Origin: Methylomonas fluvii
Lineage (GTDB): Bacteria; Pseudomonadota; Gammaproteobacteria; Methylococcales; Methylomonadaceae
Assembly (NCBI RefSeq): GCF_014850975.1
Contig: NZ_JACXST010000002.1
Location: 1,178,001-1,242,000 of the forward strand
Reading direction: 5' to 3'
DNA length: 64,000 bases
Part shown: positions 1 to 7,851 of the stretch, piece by piece
Numbering within the stretch: position 1 is the stretch's first letter
Layout: every line of letters begins with the position of its first letter
The notes under the pieces: model-generated
Told to the model about the DNA's origin: nothing
The model's input: the letters and a program-made list of their open reading frames with translations, nothing else
Databases searched by the model: none
Translations under genes and position numbers: made by a program

Positions 1-105
1 GTCGGAAAACCGACCAGGCGTTTTGTCACGGGATGGGGTGTGATGTCGTGTTAAAGCAATGCCAGATCAGACGAACGGCATGGGACGTAGGCAGTAGCGT
101 TCGCG

Positions 106-1080
106 TTATGCCGCCAATTGCAACGCCGCATCCAAGGCCCGTTGCTTGATAGTGGCCCCTTGCCCGAACCAGGCCGAATCCATCCGGTGTTCCGTACTGC
201 GGGCCCGTTTTTCATGATCGACGTATTCGGTCACGGCATTGAGTAAACCCCAGGCCGTGCCTTTGGCCGATTCCAAATCCGCGCCATGCCCTTGACCGTC
301 ATACAGGCTTTGTACCTTGTTCAAGGCCCGCTCATTGCTGAGTGCCACGGGTTCTGCCTTGGCGTTAGCCGGTTGTACATCGCACAATACCCGCAGGAAG
401 TAGTTCATCGCTTCATGCGATTTCACTTTCCGCTCGGATAAGGTGCGCATCCGGTACATGAAAGCATCCCATTGCGACACTGCCACACCCAATTGCTGTT
501 TCACGGCTTGTGCATCGAACTTGGTGCTGTGCGGCACTTTGATCGCTTGGGTGGCGCCATTGACGGCAATGCTCAGGGTGTTGTTACACACCACCCGAAT
601 GGTGGTCGGTGTCGCGGTAGTGGCTAACGTCCCATCGCAGGAGGTGGCTAACAACAGATAGCCATGCACCCGATCATTACCCTTCAAGGCCGCCGATTGT
701 CCGGTCTTGGCCAAGGCCCAAAACTTCTTGCCGCCTTTCAACACCCCAGCGGTTTCCAGCTCATAACCGGCGACTTCGGTTAAATCCCGATAAAACTCCA
801 ATACCTCGCGCGGTTGCACCACTTGATAACGCTGGGAGACCACCGACAAGGCGGCTTTGCTATCGGACCGGTACAACACCTTGTGTTCCGGAAACGACTG
901 AATCGCGCCCAGATGCCCCACGGTATCGGTCATAAATCGCACCGGGGATGCCTCAATCTGCCAGTCCATACCGGCTTGCTTGGCCCAAACCTCCAACGGT
1001 TGTTTGGGGGCTAATAAATTACCTAAGCCATGCCAGGGTTGTTCCCCAACGTAAGCCATTTGTTCGAGAAGATGCGCCAT
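106..1080 (-). CDS. DUF932 phage/plasmid-like protein
   Basis: A 324-residue member of the DUF932 family (the phage/plasmid-like protein group). The N-terminus with GEQPWHGLGN and the later stretch with ATTATPTTIRVVCNNTLS are typical of the family. These genes are common on plasmids, phages and integrative elements; their molecular role is not established, so none is assigned. The ATG at 1080 is chosen because AGGAG lies six bases upstream; a TTG one codon earlier is in frame. The gene reads away from the integrase. Its upstream region holds a terminator for the neighbouring 1193-1537 gene, so it is probably transcribed separately. Confidence 0.8.
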   Translation of the reverse strand: MAHLLEQMAYVGEQPWHGLGNLLAPKQPLEVWAKQAGMDWQIEASPVRFMTDTVGHLGAIQSFPEHKVLYRSDSKAALSVVSQRYQVVQPREVLEFYRDLTEVAGYELETAGVLKGGKKFWALAKTGQSAALKGNDRVHGYLLLATSCDGTLATTATPTTIRVVCNNTLSIAVNGATQAIKVPHSTKFDAQAVKQQLGVAVSQWDAFMYRMRTLSERKVKSHEAMNYFLRVLCDVQPANAKAEPVALSNERALNKVQSLYDGQGHGADLESAKGTAWGLLNAVTEYVDHEKRARSTEHRMDSAWFGQGATIKQRALDAALQLAA

Positions 1081-1140
1081 CAATAACTCCTATGATCAGT
1101 GGATCATGCACACAATTAAAAACAGAAACGAAAACGAAAT

Positions 1141-1170
1141 CAAAAACAGGATGGTTGATAGACCATCCTA
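1141..1170 (-). terminator. Rho-independent terminator after the zinc-ribbon gene
   Basis: AGGATGGT and ACCATCCT form a perfect 8-bp stem with a six-base loop. On the minus strand it is followed by GTTTTTG. It lies just downstream of the minus-strand gene 1193-1537 and upstream of the DUF932 gene. Confidence 0.65.
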
Positions 1171-1192
1171 AAAACCCTAAACCAACCGACCT

Positions 1193-1537
1193 TCAGCTCA
1201 ACCGGTCACCAAACGTCAGGCCGCAGTCTTGGCAGACATAGTTATCCAGCACCCGCTGATCGATCACCTCGCCCAACTTGGCGCCGGTGACACCGCCGGT
1301 AGCGGCACCGATCAAGGCACCAAAAATCGCACCGGCAACACTGCCGATGGCCACGCCTGCAGGACCTGCCATGACCCCCACGGTCATGCCCACTTCGGCC
1401 CCTGCCGACGCACCCGACAGGGCACCGGCTACACCGCTGGCCGCACCACCCACTGTACCGATGACGCCACCGATTTTTTTAGCGTGATCCAACGACACCA
1501 CCCGATGCGAACGGCAGATAGGACATTGCATACTCAT
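1193..1537 (-). CDS. Glycine-zipper protein between two zinc-ribbon halves
   Basis: A protein of about 114 residues of unknown function. A CPIC knuckle stands at the extreme N-terminus and a CQDC knuckle about ten residues from the C-terminus. Between them are some 80 residues almost entirely of small side chains, with repeated GxxxG/AxxxG spacing (for example GTVGGAASGVAGALSG and GAIFGALIGAATGG), as in glycine-zipper membrane segments. The four cysteines could form one zinc ribbon if the hydrophobic part folds as a hairpin. AAGGAG precedes both the GTG at 1540 and the ATG at 1537; I use the ATG. It is cargo of the integrative element. Pore formation or membrane stress are only guesses. Confidence 0.65.
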   Translation of the reverse strand: MSMQCPICRSHRVVSLDHAKKIGGVIGTVGGAASGVAGALSGASAGAEVGMTVGVMAGPAGVAIGSVAGAIFGALIGAATGGVTGAKLGEVIDQRVLDNYVCQDCGLTFGDRLS

Positions 1538-1540
1538 CAC

Positions 1541-1956
1541 TGAGACTCCTTAATAAAAATACCGGACAGACGCCATGGATACCCGTACGCGTTAGCGCAC
1601 AGAATCACCCCCAGGACGGAACACCGGCAGAAAAAGACCAGCGCGTGACGTGACGTCACACGCTGAAGGATGATTGAACAGCAAGCCTGTTTATCCGCGC
1701 TTGGACACGTGGTCTAGTGCGGATTAGGTAGGCTCAGGATAGGTATATGTGATTGGGATTTTTTAAAAGCGGGGAATGTCGGAAATTTAGGGAGTATATG
1801 ATTAACTCGTAACATCGAAATTCAGCGTAAATTAAATCAATGACTTGCGCATCGCATTGTCTTGCAAAACAGAATTAATTAGAGGTCTTTAGGAAATAGA
1901 TAAATGTATTTTAGAAATACTTATCAGTACGATCTGTTGGTTTTAAAGGGTTTGTA
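1541..1956. other. Intergenic region with palindrome, no gene seen
   Basis: No convincing ORF. A GTGACGTCAC palindrome lies at 1650-1659 inside a larger imperfect dyad (AGCGCGTG...CACACGCT), a possible regulator site. From about 1740 the sequence becomes AT-rich and runs into the orphan gene, which suggests a junction between segments of different origin. Confidence 0.4.
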
Positions 1957-3198
1957 TTAATTTTTAAATCTTGATTTATAAGTAGGAAATGTCTTTATGA
2001 GAGTCTCATTGATTGTCATAATCTGTTTTCGTACGTCGTCATAATTACTTACCAGGGACTCAATAGTTAACTTAATCTGCGAGTACGTATCTAAAACTTC
2101 CTTAGCTACCTCGTCAAGATTATTATTTTTGTCGTCTTTCAATGATTCTCGCCGGCTTTTCTTTAGCTTGGGTTTGCTTGGCTGTTGCTGCGCTTCTTTC
2201 TTTTTTACATGCGCGTCATAGAGCATCAGTCCGGAAAGGTATTTTGACACTGATTGGTATTTTTTGATCAGGTGGTAATTAGAACTTGACGCCTGGAGAA
2301 ATGAAGATACGGACTCTTTGTGTACCTTAAATATACTTCTCGGACCGGTTCCGAAGTCGATTATGTCCATAATAAATTTATTTTGTTCATAAAAGAACGT
2401 CTTTAAAAATTCACGCATAATAATATTGATATTTTCGGCTTCTTGGTCAACCTGTATTGACAAAACGATTGAATTGGCTAGTTGCTGCCCATTGATACTT
2501 ACCTTGGCTTCATTTGAGTTATAAATATCATAATTTGATTGTTTGTAAAGGATAACTTCTGGAGCTAAAAAATCAGGGAATGATAGGCTCAAATTATATT
2601 GAATATCTTTATTATCGCGCGAGGCTCTCGATTCGGCGGAAGTCAAACCTATTTTCCCGAGAAGCTTTTTCTGGCGCCGAAAATCCGGATCTAAGTTTAG
2701 TTTCCACCAATTTAGTACTTTTGAAATCTCGTTGGGAGACGTCAAATCTGAAAATTTATAATGGAAATTTTTTAAATCAGGTTTGATTGAGTCTTTTAGT
2801 TCTCTATACGGAGTTAATAATCCATCAAGGTCTTCTTTTGATAGCGATATATATAAAAAGTCCGAGTTGAGTAAAGCTAATTTGCAATACGAAAACTGAA
2901 TGGCATCTAGAGTCCAGTCGGTCAATGCTTCAATATCCATTTCTAAAGGATACCTATACTCTGGTGCTTCCTCGAAGCTGAAAGTGTATGCCGCCAGCTT
3001 CTCAACCATGTTGAGCTCAATAAATCGCTGTTCAACTGACTGTTTTAACAACAGTAGTTGAGTGAATTCTTGATTACGAGCGCGTTTTAAATACCTCAAA
3101 TAAAACTCAAACAAAAAGAATTTTTCGAACTGCCTTATAAGATTCGCTTCTGAGTCTAATTTTGCACGCTCTAGATCATGCTTCTTGATGTTTGTCAA
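1957..3198 (-). CDS. AT-rich orphan protein of the integrative element
   Basis: A 413-residue protein I do not recognise. It has no signal peptide or membrane segment. It appears largely helical, with lysine- and glutamate-rich stretches. A basic linker around residues 335-360 (PSKPKLKKSRRESLKDDKN) precedes a C-terminal helical region of about 50 residues that could be a coiled coil. Its base composition is plainly more AT-rich than the neighbouring genes, which indicates recent transfer. It diverges from the regulator/integrase pair. Its position beside the integrase is where integrative elements often carry defence or other accessory genes, but no nuclease, ATPase or other catalytic motif is visible. 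Confidence 0.65.
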   Translation of the reverse strand: MTNIKKHDLERAKLDSEANLIRQFEKFFLFEFYLRYLKRARNQEFTQLLLLKQSVEQRFIELNMVEKLAAYTFSFEEAPEYRYPLEMDIEALTDWTLDAIQFSYCKLALLNSDFLYISLSKEDLDGLLTPYRELKDSIKPDLKNFHYKFSDLTSPNEISKVLNWWKLNLDPDFRRQKKLLGKIGLTSAESRASRDNKDIQYNLSLSFPDFLAPEVILYKQSNYDIYNSNEAKVSINGQQLANSIVLSIQVDQEAENINIIMREFLKTFFYEQNKFIMDIIDFGTGPRSIFKVHKESVSSFLQASSSNYHLIKKYQSVSKYLSGLMLYDAHVKKKEAQQQPSKPKLKKSRRESLKDDKNNNLDEVAKEVLDTYSQIKLTIESLVSNYDDVRKQIMTINETLIKTFPTYKSRFKN

Positions 3199-3289
3199 TG
3201 GATTCAGGGTTGCATATTCTCAAGTGGTGGATGTTGATCGTTCGATGTGGCTCAATGATTACACATTTAGACAGCACACGGATACGACA

Positions 3290-3649
3290 ATGTATGGTTT
3301 TCCTCCAAGAATCTTAAGACCGGCAGAAGCTCAGTATTACTGCGGCATGGGGAGAACTGTGTTCGAAAGAGAGATTAGACCCTACGTGCCGGAAACTCAA
3401 ATGGGAGATCAAGGAATCGGATTTGAACGAGTTGACCTTGATAACGCTTTAGATGAATATAAGACCCGCAACGTGAGGGTTAAGGAGAAACCATCATGGC
3501 AAAAAGAGACAGTCTCCCAGGCCTTTACTGGGACAAAGAAACAGGGAAAGCCTCGATTGACAAGCGCATCGACGGACTCGGAAGAGTTCGCCATCGCTTT
3601 ACAGCGAGCACGTGGCACGAAGCAGAAGTCGAATACCACCGGGCCATAG
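3290..3649 (+). CDS. AlpA/excisionase-like small regulator
   Basis: The first 70 residues after the ATG at 3290 contain LRPAEAQYYCGMGRTVFEREIRP followed by a short basic/acidic wing ending in DLDNALDEY. This matches the helix-turn-helix pattern of AlpA/Xis-type proteins found beside phage and island integrases, which act in excision or integrase control. No good ribosome binding site marks the start; in-frame ATGs also occur at 3185, 3188 and 3245. The reading frame runs 154 bases into the integrase gene, far more than usual, and its last 50 residues are a shadow of the integrase N-terminus. An indel near 3480 may have removed the original stop. Confidence 0.55.
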   Translation: MYGFPPRILRPAEAQYYCGMGRTVFEREIRPYVPETQMGDQGIGFERVDLDNALDEYKTRNVRVKEKPSWQKETVSQAFTGTKKQGKPRLTSASTDSEEFAIALQRARGTKQKSNTTGP

Positions 3650-4578
3650 CTGCTGCCAAAACGGAAGCGTCAGCGCCAAAGTTTAGGACGTTTCGAGAAG
3701 CGGCGACGAAGTATTTAAAAGAGGAAATGAAACCCAGTCTGTCTCGTGACGCCGATTGTTTGGCGAATCTTGATCCTTGGATTGGGTATTTAACCCTCAA
3801 TCAAATTCATCAAGGGACGCTTCAGGTGTATATCGATCATCGTCGTGAGCAAGGTGTTAAAAGCGCTACGGTGGTTAGAGAACTGGCCGTCGTCAGGCGT
3901 ATTCTGACCTTGGCATCCAGGGTGTGGCGTGATCTTGATAACGAACCGTGGCTGCCAGTAGCGCCACTTCTGCGGATGCCGGATTGGAATGATGCAGCGA
4001 AGGCGTATCCGCTTTCGATCGATGAGCAACGGCGGTTTTTTAAAGAGCTGCCAGCCCATCTAGCGGAAATGGCACTGTTTGCTGTACATACCGGTGCGCG
4101 GGAGCATGTGGTCGTGCAATTACGTTGGGAGTGGGAAGTTGAATATCCCGAACTCGATTCTTCTGTTTTCGTCGTGCCTGGCAAGTTCACGAAAAACGGA
4201 ACGCCGTGTTTGATAGCACTTAACAGTGTGGCACGAAATGTCGTCGAGAGTCGACGAGGTCAGCACGATACGCATGTGTTTGATTATCGGGGTCGATCGA
4301 TTGATCGCATGCACAATACCGCTTGGAAAAAGGCCTGGATTCGAGCTGAGCTTCCGGTGGGGAATGATGTGTTATCGGGTCCGCACAACCTCAGGCATAC
4401 CTTTGCTCGGCGTTTGCGATTAGCGGGTGTGCCATTGGAAACGCGGAAAGCATTAATGCATCACATTGATGGTGATATCACCATCCATTATTCGCCTGCG
4501 GAAGTAGGTGAGTTGGTAAGTGCTGTTGAGAAACTGACGACAGTAGAAGGGGTAACCATGTTGCGATTAGGATCATGA
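3496..4578 (+). CDS. Tyrosine recombinase (island integrase)
   Basis: A 360-residue site-specific recombinase. The N-terminal half (about residues 60-150) is a SAM-like core-binding domain; the C-terminal half is the catalytic domain. The active-site set is complete: Arg202 in HTGAR, Lys233, His297-x-x-Arg300 in HNLRHTFARR, His322/323 and the nucleophile Tyr332 in HYSPAE. AAGGAG eight bases before the ATG supports the start. It should catalyse integration and excision of the element at the adjacent tRNA-Lys gene, toward which it is transcribed. It overlaps the AlpA-like frame upstream, so the two are probably co-transcribed. Confidence 0.92.
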   Translation: MAKRDSLPGLYWDKETGKASIDKRIDGLGRVRHRFTASTWHEAEVEYHRAIAAAKTEASAPKFRTFREAATKYLKEEMKPSLSRDADCLANLDPWIGYLTLNQIHQGTLQVYIDHRREQGVKSATVVRELAVVRRILTLASRVWRDLDNEPWLPVAPLLRMPDWNDAAKAYPLSIDEQRRFFKELPAHLAEMALFAVHTGAREHVVVQLRWEWEVEYPELDSSVFVVPGKFTKNGTPCLIALNSVARNVVESRRGQHDTHVFDYRGRSIDRMHNTAWKKAWIRAELPVGNDVLSGPHNLRHTFARRLRLAGVPLETRKALMHHIDGDITIHYSPAEVGELVSAVEKLTTVEGVTMLRLGS

Positions 4579-4614
4579 TTTACCCGCTGGGTAATTTTGG
4601 GGAATGACAGACAC

Positions 4615-4648
4615 AAAAAAAGCAGTCGCCATGAGAAGCTAACTGCTT
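4615..4648 (-). terminator. Terminator of the tRNA-Lys transcript
   Basis: AAGCAGT and ACTGCTT form a 7-bp stem, followed on the minus strand by a run of seven T. It lies 20 bases beyond the tRNA 3' end, on the element side of the presumed junction, so the element would supply the terminator to the tRNA. Confidence 0.75.
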
Positions 4649-4667
4649 AATTTGTATAACATTTTGA

Positions 4668-4743
4668 TGGTGGGTCGTGTGCGATTCGAACGCACGACCA
4701 TCGCATTAAAAGTGCGGTGCTCTACCGGCTGAGCTAACGACCC
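4668..4743 (-). tRNA. tRNA-Lys (anticodon TTT)
   Basis: A 76-base tRNA with CCA encoded. The acceptor stem is GGGTCGT/ACGACCC, the D arm has GCTCAGCCGGTAGAGC, the anticodon loop is CTTTTAA giving TTT for lysine, and the T loop is TTCGAAT. Its 3' half faces the integrase and is the presumed attachment site of the integrative element. Confidence 0.97.
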
Positions 4744-4759
4744 CCTGAATGAGCCGCCC

Positions 4760-4787
4760 ATTATACTCAGAAATATTAGTTTTGCAA
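4760..4787 (-). promoter_or_regulatory. Sigma-70 promoter of tRNA-Lys
   Basis: TTGCAA (4782-4787) and a perfect TATAAT (4760-4765) are 16 bases apart on the minus strand. The -10 box lies 16 bases before the tRNA 5' end. Confidence 0.7.
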
Positions 4788-4845
4788 CGATTAGTTGTAA
4801 TAAACACAAAAATAATACTTTCCGCCCCCAAATAGTGCCGGTCGC

Positions 4846-5394
4846 CTATTCTTTTACCGGCCGTTTTTCCAGCTTTCTTTGCAAGGTTCTTCTGTGCATA
4901 TTCAATGCTCTGGCAGCGGCTGAGATGTTACCGTCGTGCTGCATCAGCACCTTTTGCAAGTGTTCCCACTCCAAGCGCTTTACCGATAGCGGATTGTCAC
5001 TGATGGCAACTGACGCATCGCCTTCGTTTTTGTATAAGGCACTAACAATCTCATCGGCATTCGCCGGCTTGGTCAGATAATGAATCGCGCCCAATTTGAT
5101 AGCCTCCACCGCAGTGGCAATACTGGCAAAGCCGGTCAGCATGACGATTTGGGTATTGTCATCCAAAGAAATCAATTTCTTAACCATTTCCAATCCGGAG
5201 TCAAAACCGATCCGCAAGTCGATTACCGCATATTCAGGCTCAGTTTGTTCCGCCAGTTTCATTGCCGTATCGACATCATTGGCGACAGTCACTTGAAAAT
5301 TACGCTTTTCCAGTGCCGGCTTCAACACCGAACAAAAGGTGACGTCATCATCGACCAGCAATAAATTGGGCTTATCCATAGGTAATTGGTTCAT
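4846..5394 (-). CDS. regA: RegA/PrrA/ActR-family response regulator
   Basis: A 182-residue redox-type response regulator. The receiver domain (residues 8-125) has the acidic pocket VDDD, phospho-acceptor Asp59 in VIDLRIG, the threonine of MLTG and the lysine of LTKPAN. A short linker leads to a Fis-type helix-turn-helix at about 140-177 (NISAAARALNMHRRTLQRKL), the hallmark of the RegA family. It overlaps the 3' end of regB by 23 bases. AAGGAG seven bases upstream favours the first ATG over a second at 5379. In proteobacteria RegB-RegA controls carbon, electron-transport and hydrogenase genes in response to redox state; the targets here are unknown. Confidence 0.9.
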   Translation of the reverse strand: MNQLPMDKPNLLLVDDDVTFCSVLKPALEKRNFQVTVANDVDTAMKLAEQTEPEYAVIDLRIGFDSGLEMVKKLISLDDNTQIVMLTGFASIATAVEAIKLGAIHYLTKPANADEIVSALYKNEGDASVAISDNPLSVKRLEWEHLQKVLMQHDGNISAAARALNMHRRTLQRKLEKRPVKE

Positions 5395-6745
5395 GCATAC
5401 TCTCCTTAGCTAAAAGCGGCAAACTGATTTCAACGCAAGCACCGCCCGACTCTAAATTACTAAACTGTATTTTACCGCCGAGCCGCTTGATAGTGGTATA
5501 AGTCAAAAACAAGCCGACCCCCATGCCTTGTTTATTGCTCTTGACCGGTTGATGCCCGGCAAACTCGATAAATTCAGCGGGCAAGCCTGGACCGAAATCC
5601 CGGATTTTCAAGTTTAGTGTTTCTTCATCCCACTCCACATGAAACTCAATGCCCGCATCGACCGGCGACGCCTCTGCAGCATTATTTAGGATATTAATGA
5701 TGGAGTGAGTCACAGTACGTTCCGCAATCACGCGCGCTTCCATATCCACATTCGGCGAAATAAATAGCTTGAGCCGGGTAGCCGCTTTATGCGTGCGCCA
5801 CTGGCCTAATACTTCATCGATATATTCGCTCACCAGCATCACCTTGCCGGATTCCGCCCTCATCTCGCCGGCGGAGGCCGACATCACCGACAAGGCCTGC
5901 TTACAGCGATCAATCTGCTGCTGAACAATCACCAGCTTCTGATGCATATCCGGATAACGATGCTCCGACAACTCTTCCGCCATCTCATGCGTCAAAATGG
6001 CAATTGTCCCCAGCGGCGTACCCATATCATGCGCGGCGCTGGCCGCCAAGGTACCTAAGGACACAACTCGTTCGTCGCGTAGCGCACTCTCGCGGGCATC
6101 CGCCAAATTGCGCTCCCGCTCTTTCAGGGTCTTGGACAGTTCGACCACAAAAAAGGCGACTAAGCCGGCGCTAAATACAAAACCAAACCACATGCCGAAT
6201 ACATGCAGATTGAAATAACGCCTGTCGTTCATCAAGTGCATTTGCAGGCTCATTTCCGGCGTCATCTCAGTCATCGCCGGATGGGCCATATGCGGCTCGA
6301 CAGCCGGCAACGGTACGTTGTAGGCAATCAGTACCGTATAAACGCAGGACGTAATGATCACCATATTCCAGGCATAAGCCTGTGGCAGCATAATGGCCGT
6401 AACAATCAAAGGCAGCAGAAATACCCAAATGATCGGGTTTGACGCACCGCCGGTCAGATAAAGCAAATAGGCCAGCGCCAACACATCCATGCATATTTGC
6501 GAAAAAATCTCGTGCTCGGTAACTTCTTCCGGCGTTCTCAGCCGCAACCAGGTGTAAAGATTAAGTATGGAAATCGCAAAAATCGCCAGCCACAACTGAT
6601 TTTGCGGCAAATTGATACCCAAGCCGTTAACCGCAATAAACACCGCCACCGTAACGGCAAACAGCATCAAATTTCTAAGAATGTATAACCAACGCAGGTT
6701 TTCGCGAATGGATATTTCGGCTTTGGGCAGAATGTGTGAAAGCAT
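5372..6745 (-). CDS. regB: RegB/PrrB-family redox sensor histidine kinase
   Basis: A 457-residue membrane kinase. About six transmembrane segments fill residues 20-200 and contain GGASNPI (99-105), matching the conserved GGxxNP quinone-binding heptapeptide of RegB. The H-box with His239 (AAHDMGTPLG) is followed at residue 281 by a cysteine in DRCKQAL, close to the spacing of the redox-active Cys265 of Rhodobacter RegB. The N, G1 and G2 boxes (NILNNAAEAS, DFGPGLP, GMGVGLFL) complete the kinase. Unusual is a loop at about 142-181 rich in Met and His (PHMAHPAMTEMTPEMSLQMH). The gene is translationally coupled to regA. The upstream region 6746-7012 shows nothing more. Confidence 0.9.
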   Translation of the reverse strand: MLSHILPKAEISIRENLRWLYILRNLMLFAVTVAVFIAVNGLGINLPQNQLWLAIFAISILNLYTWLRLRTPEEVTEHEIFSQICMDVLALAYLLYLTGGASNPIIWVFLLPLIVTAIMLPQAYAWNMVIITSCVYTVLIAYNVPLPAVEPHMAHPAMTEMTPEMSLQMHLMNDRRYFNLHVFGMWFGFVFSAGLVAFFVVELSKTLKERERNLADARESALRDERVVSLGTLAASAAHDMGTPLGTIAILTHEMAEELSEHRYPDMHQKLVIVQQQIDRCKQALSVMSASAGEMRAESGKVMLVSEYIDEVLGQWRTHKAATRLKLFISPNVDMEARVIAERTVTHSIINILNNAAEASPVDAGIEFHVEWDEETLNLKIRDFGPGLPAEFIEFAGHQPVKSNKQGMGVGLFLTYTTIKRLGGKIQFSNLESGGACVEISLPLLAKESMHEPITYG

Positions 6746-7012
6746 AGAAACAATACTAAATTGAAGAAAGCATCGCAGCGATGTACGACCGCCGCTTGCT
6801 TAACAAGGTGGAAAGCCGACCAAACCTGGATGGCAGCCGCCTGAGTATTCAATCGATTTTTGATAGCAACCTTCACCCCAACCGCTACGTGCCATGGCAA
6901 ATACGGAATTAAGCTAGCTGCTTAAAAGATCGAACGACAATCTACGAGCTAATCTTTTCGGAGCAAGCGCCACGGTCTGACGAATCATGCCCCCAAAAAA
7001 TAGTGCGGCATA

Positions 7013-7288
7013 TCACGCACTAGCCAAACGCCAACCGCCGTTTTTATCCACCCATCTCATGCTCAGCCAATACCAAAACGTCATGGGCAGCATCATCGCA
7101 AACCATTCCCAATCGTCGATTAAAAATAATTTGGCAACCCAGCCGTTGCCATCGAAATATAGCGGCCAAGGCACACAGTAAACGGTAAAAACAATACTAC
7201 TCCAGATCAACAGTAACGCGCCTTTGCGGGTTTCTATACTGGATAGAGCCAGGAACACCCACAGCGGGGTTTTATCGGTTTTTTGCAT
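7013..7288 (-). CDS. Small two-helix membrane protein
   Basis: A 91-residue protein of unknown function. Two hydrophobic segments, roughly residues 20-42 and 58-76, are separated by a short tryptophan-rich loop containing DGNGW. The ATG at 7288 is chosen because GGAGAG lies four bases upstream; an upstream frame extension of ten residues lacks such a site. It lies about 270 bases upstream of regB on the same strand and could be read as a separate unit. Its odd density of Trp and Phe and good ribosome binding site make it more likely real than chance. Confidence 0.6.
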   Translation of the reverse strand: MQKTDKTPLWVFLALSSIETRKGALLLIWSSIVFTVYCVPWPLYFDGNGWVAKLFLIDDWEWFAMMLPMTFWYWLSMRWVDKNGGWRLASA

Positions 7289-7318
7289 ACATCTCTCCAC
7301 TGAAAAATCTCGTGCCAA

Positions 7319-7851
7319 CCCAATTAGTGGCGCAACAACCTAACAATAAACGACTAGAAAAGAAAGAACTTCCTGAGCAAATCCACCAAAACAAACTTCA
7401 CCACCAAACCCGGATAATTTAACAGAAATTGAACTGTGTTATATAAAGCAAGCGCCTGAGCTATTTCGCTGAGTTTCGCCCGCAGCTCACTCACGCCATC
7501 CCAGGCAAAACACGCAGTAATATAATGAAATATATATATTTTATTAAGTTGGCCCATTATTCGCTTTAACTAGTGCACTTGCTTCGTGGTTTGCATTCCG
7601 AAAAGCGGTTAGTAGGTCTCTAACCCTGCCATGTCTGCCGCCGGCGGAATCAGTAAATCTCTGGAAGCAAGCATTGCCACACCCGTCGTGAGGCGGGGCC
7701 GGAAAATCACGGTTCTTAAAAAAACGATTTAAAGAAGGCCGGATTGCCCCCATGCGTGCCATGGGCGAGGGCAAAGTTTGGCTCGCTGCTGTTGGTCAAG
7801 TTTTGTCAGTTTCGCTGTTACCTTTAATTCCAATAACAAAAGAGGACGATC
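7319..7851 (+). promoter_or_regulatory. Long structured leader before the VPLPA-CTERM gene
   Basis: About 530 bases without a credible gene. From 7660 the plus strand can form several hairpins: GCAA/TTGC around 7668-7678, CCCGTC-GTGA-GGCGGG at 7682-7697 with a GNRA tetraloop, TTCTT...AAGAA around 7713-7736, and CCCATG-CGTGC-CATGGG at about 7749-7765. Parts recall the second half of a c-di-GMP-I riboswitch (GNRA-capped stem, GGAAAATCACGG, then GGCCGGATTGCC). The expected pairing partner GGGCAAACC is missing, so I do not call that class. The region before 7560 is AT-rich with no feature seen. Confidence 0.3.

Larger units (their letters stand above)
1..4671. mobile_element. Integrase end of a tRNA-Lys-associated integrative element
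   Basis: A tyrosine recombinase gene ends about 90 bases from the 3' end of a tRNA-Lys gene, the standard arrangement for an element integrated into a tRNA 3' end. The cargo to the left fits: a DUF932 phage/plasmid-type protein, a small zinc-ribbon protein, a visibly AT-rich gene with no recognisable relatives, and an AlpA-like regulator next to the integrase. Housekeeping genes begin directly on the other side of the tRNA. I found no second copy of the tRNA 3' end in the window, so the far attachment site should lie left of position 1. The left boundary given here is only the window edge. Confidence 0.6.

Noticed and set aside
7354-7557. A 67-residue minus-strand ORF
   Set aside because: No ribosome binding site, AT-rich and low-complexity context, and no recognisable domain; probably chance.
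7655-7750. A c-di-GMP-I (GEMM) riboswitch before the VPLPA-CTERM gene
   Set aside because: The GNRA-capped stem and the 3' half resemble it, but the near-invariant GGGCAAACC strand that should pair with GGTTGCC is absent; the local sequence instead folds on itself. Kept only as a structured leader.
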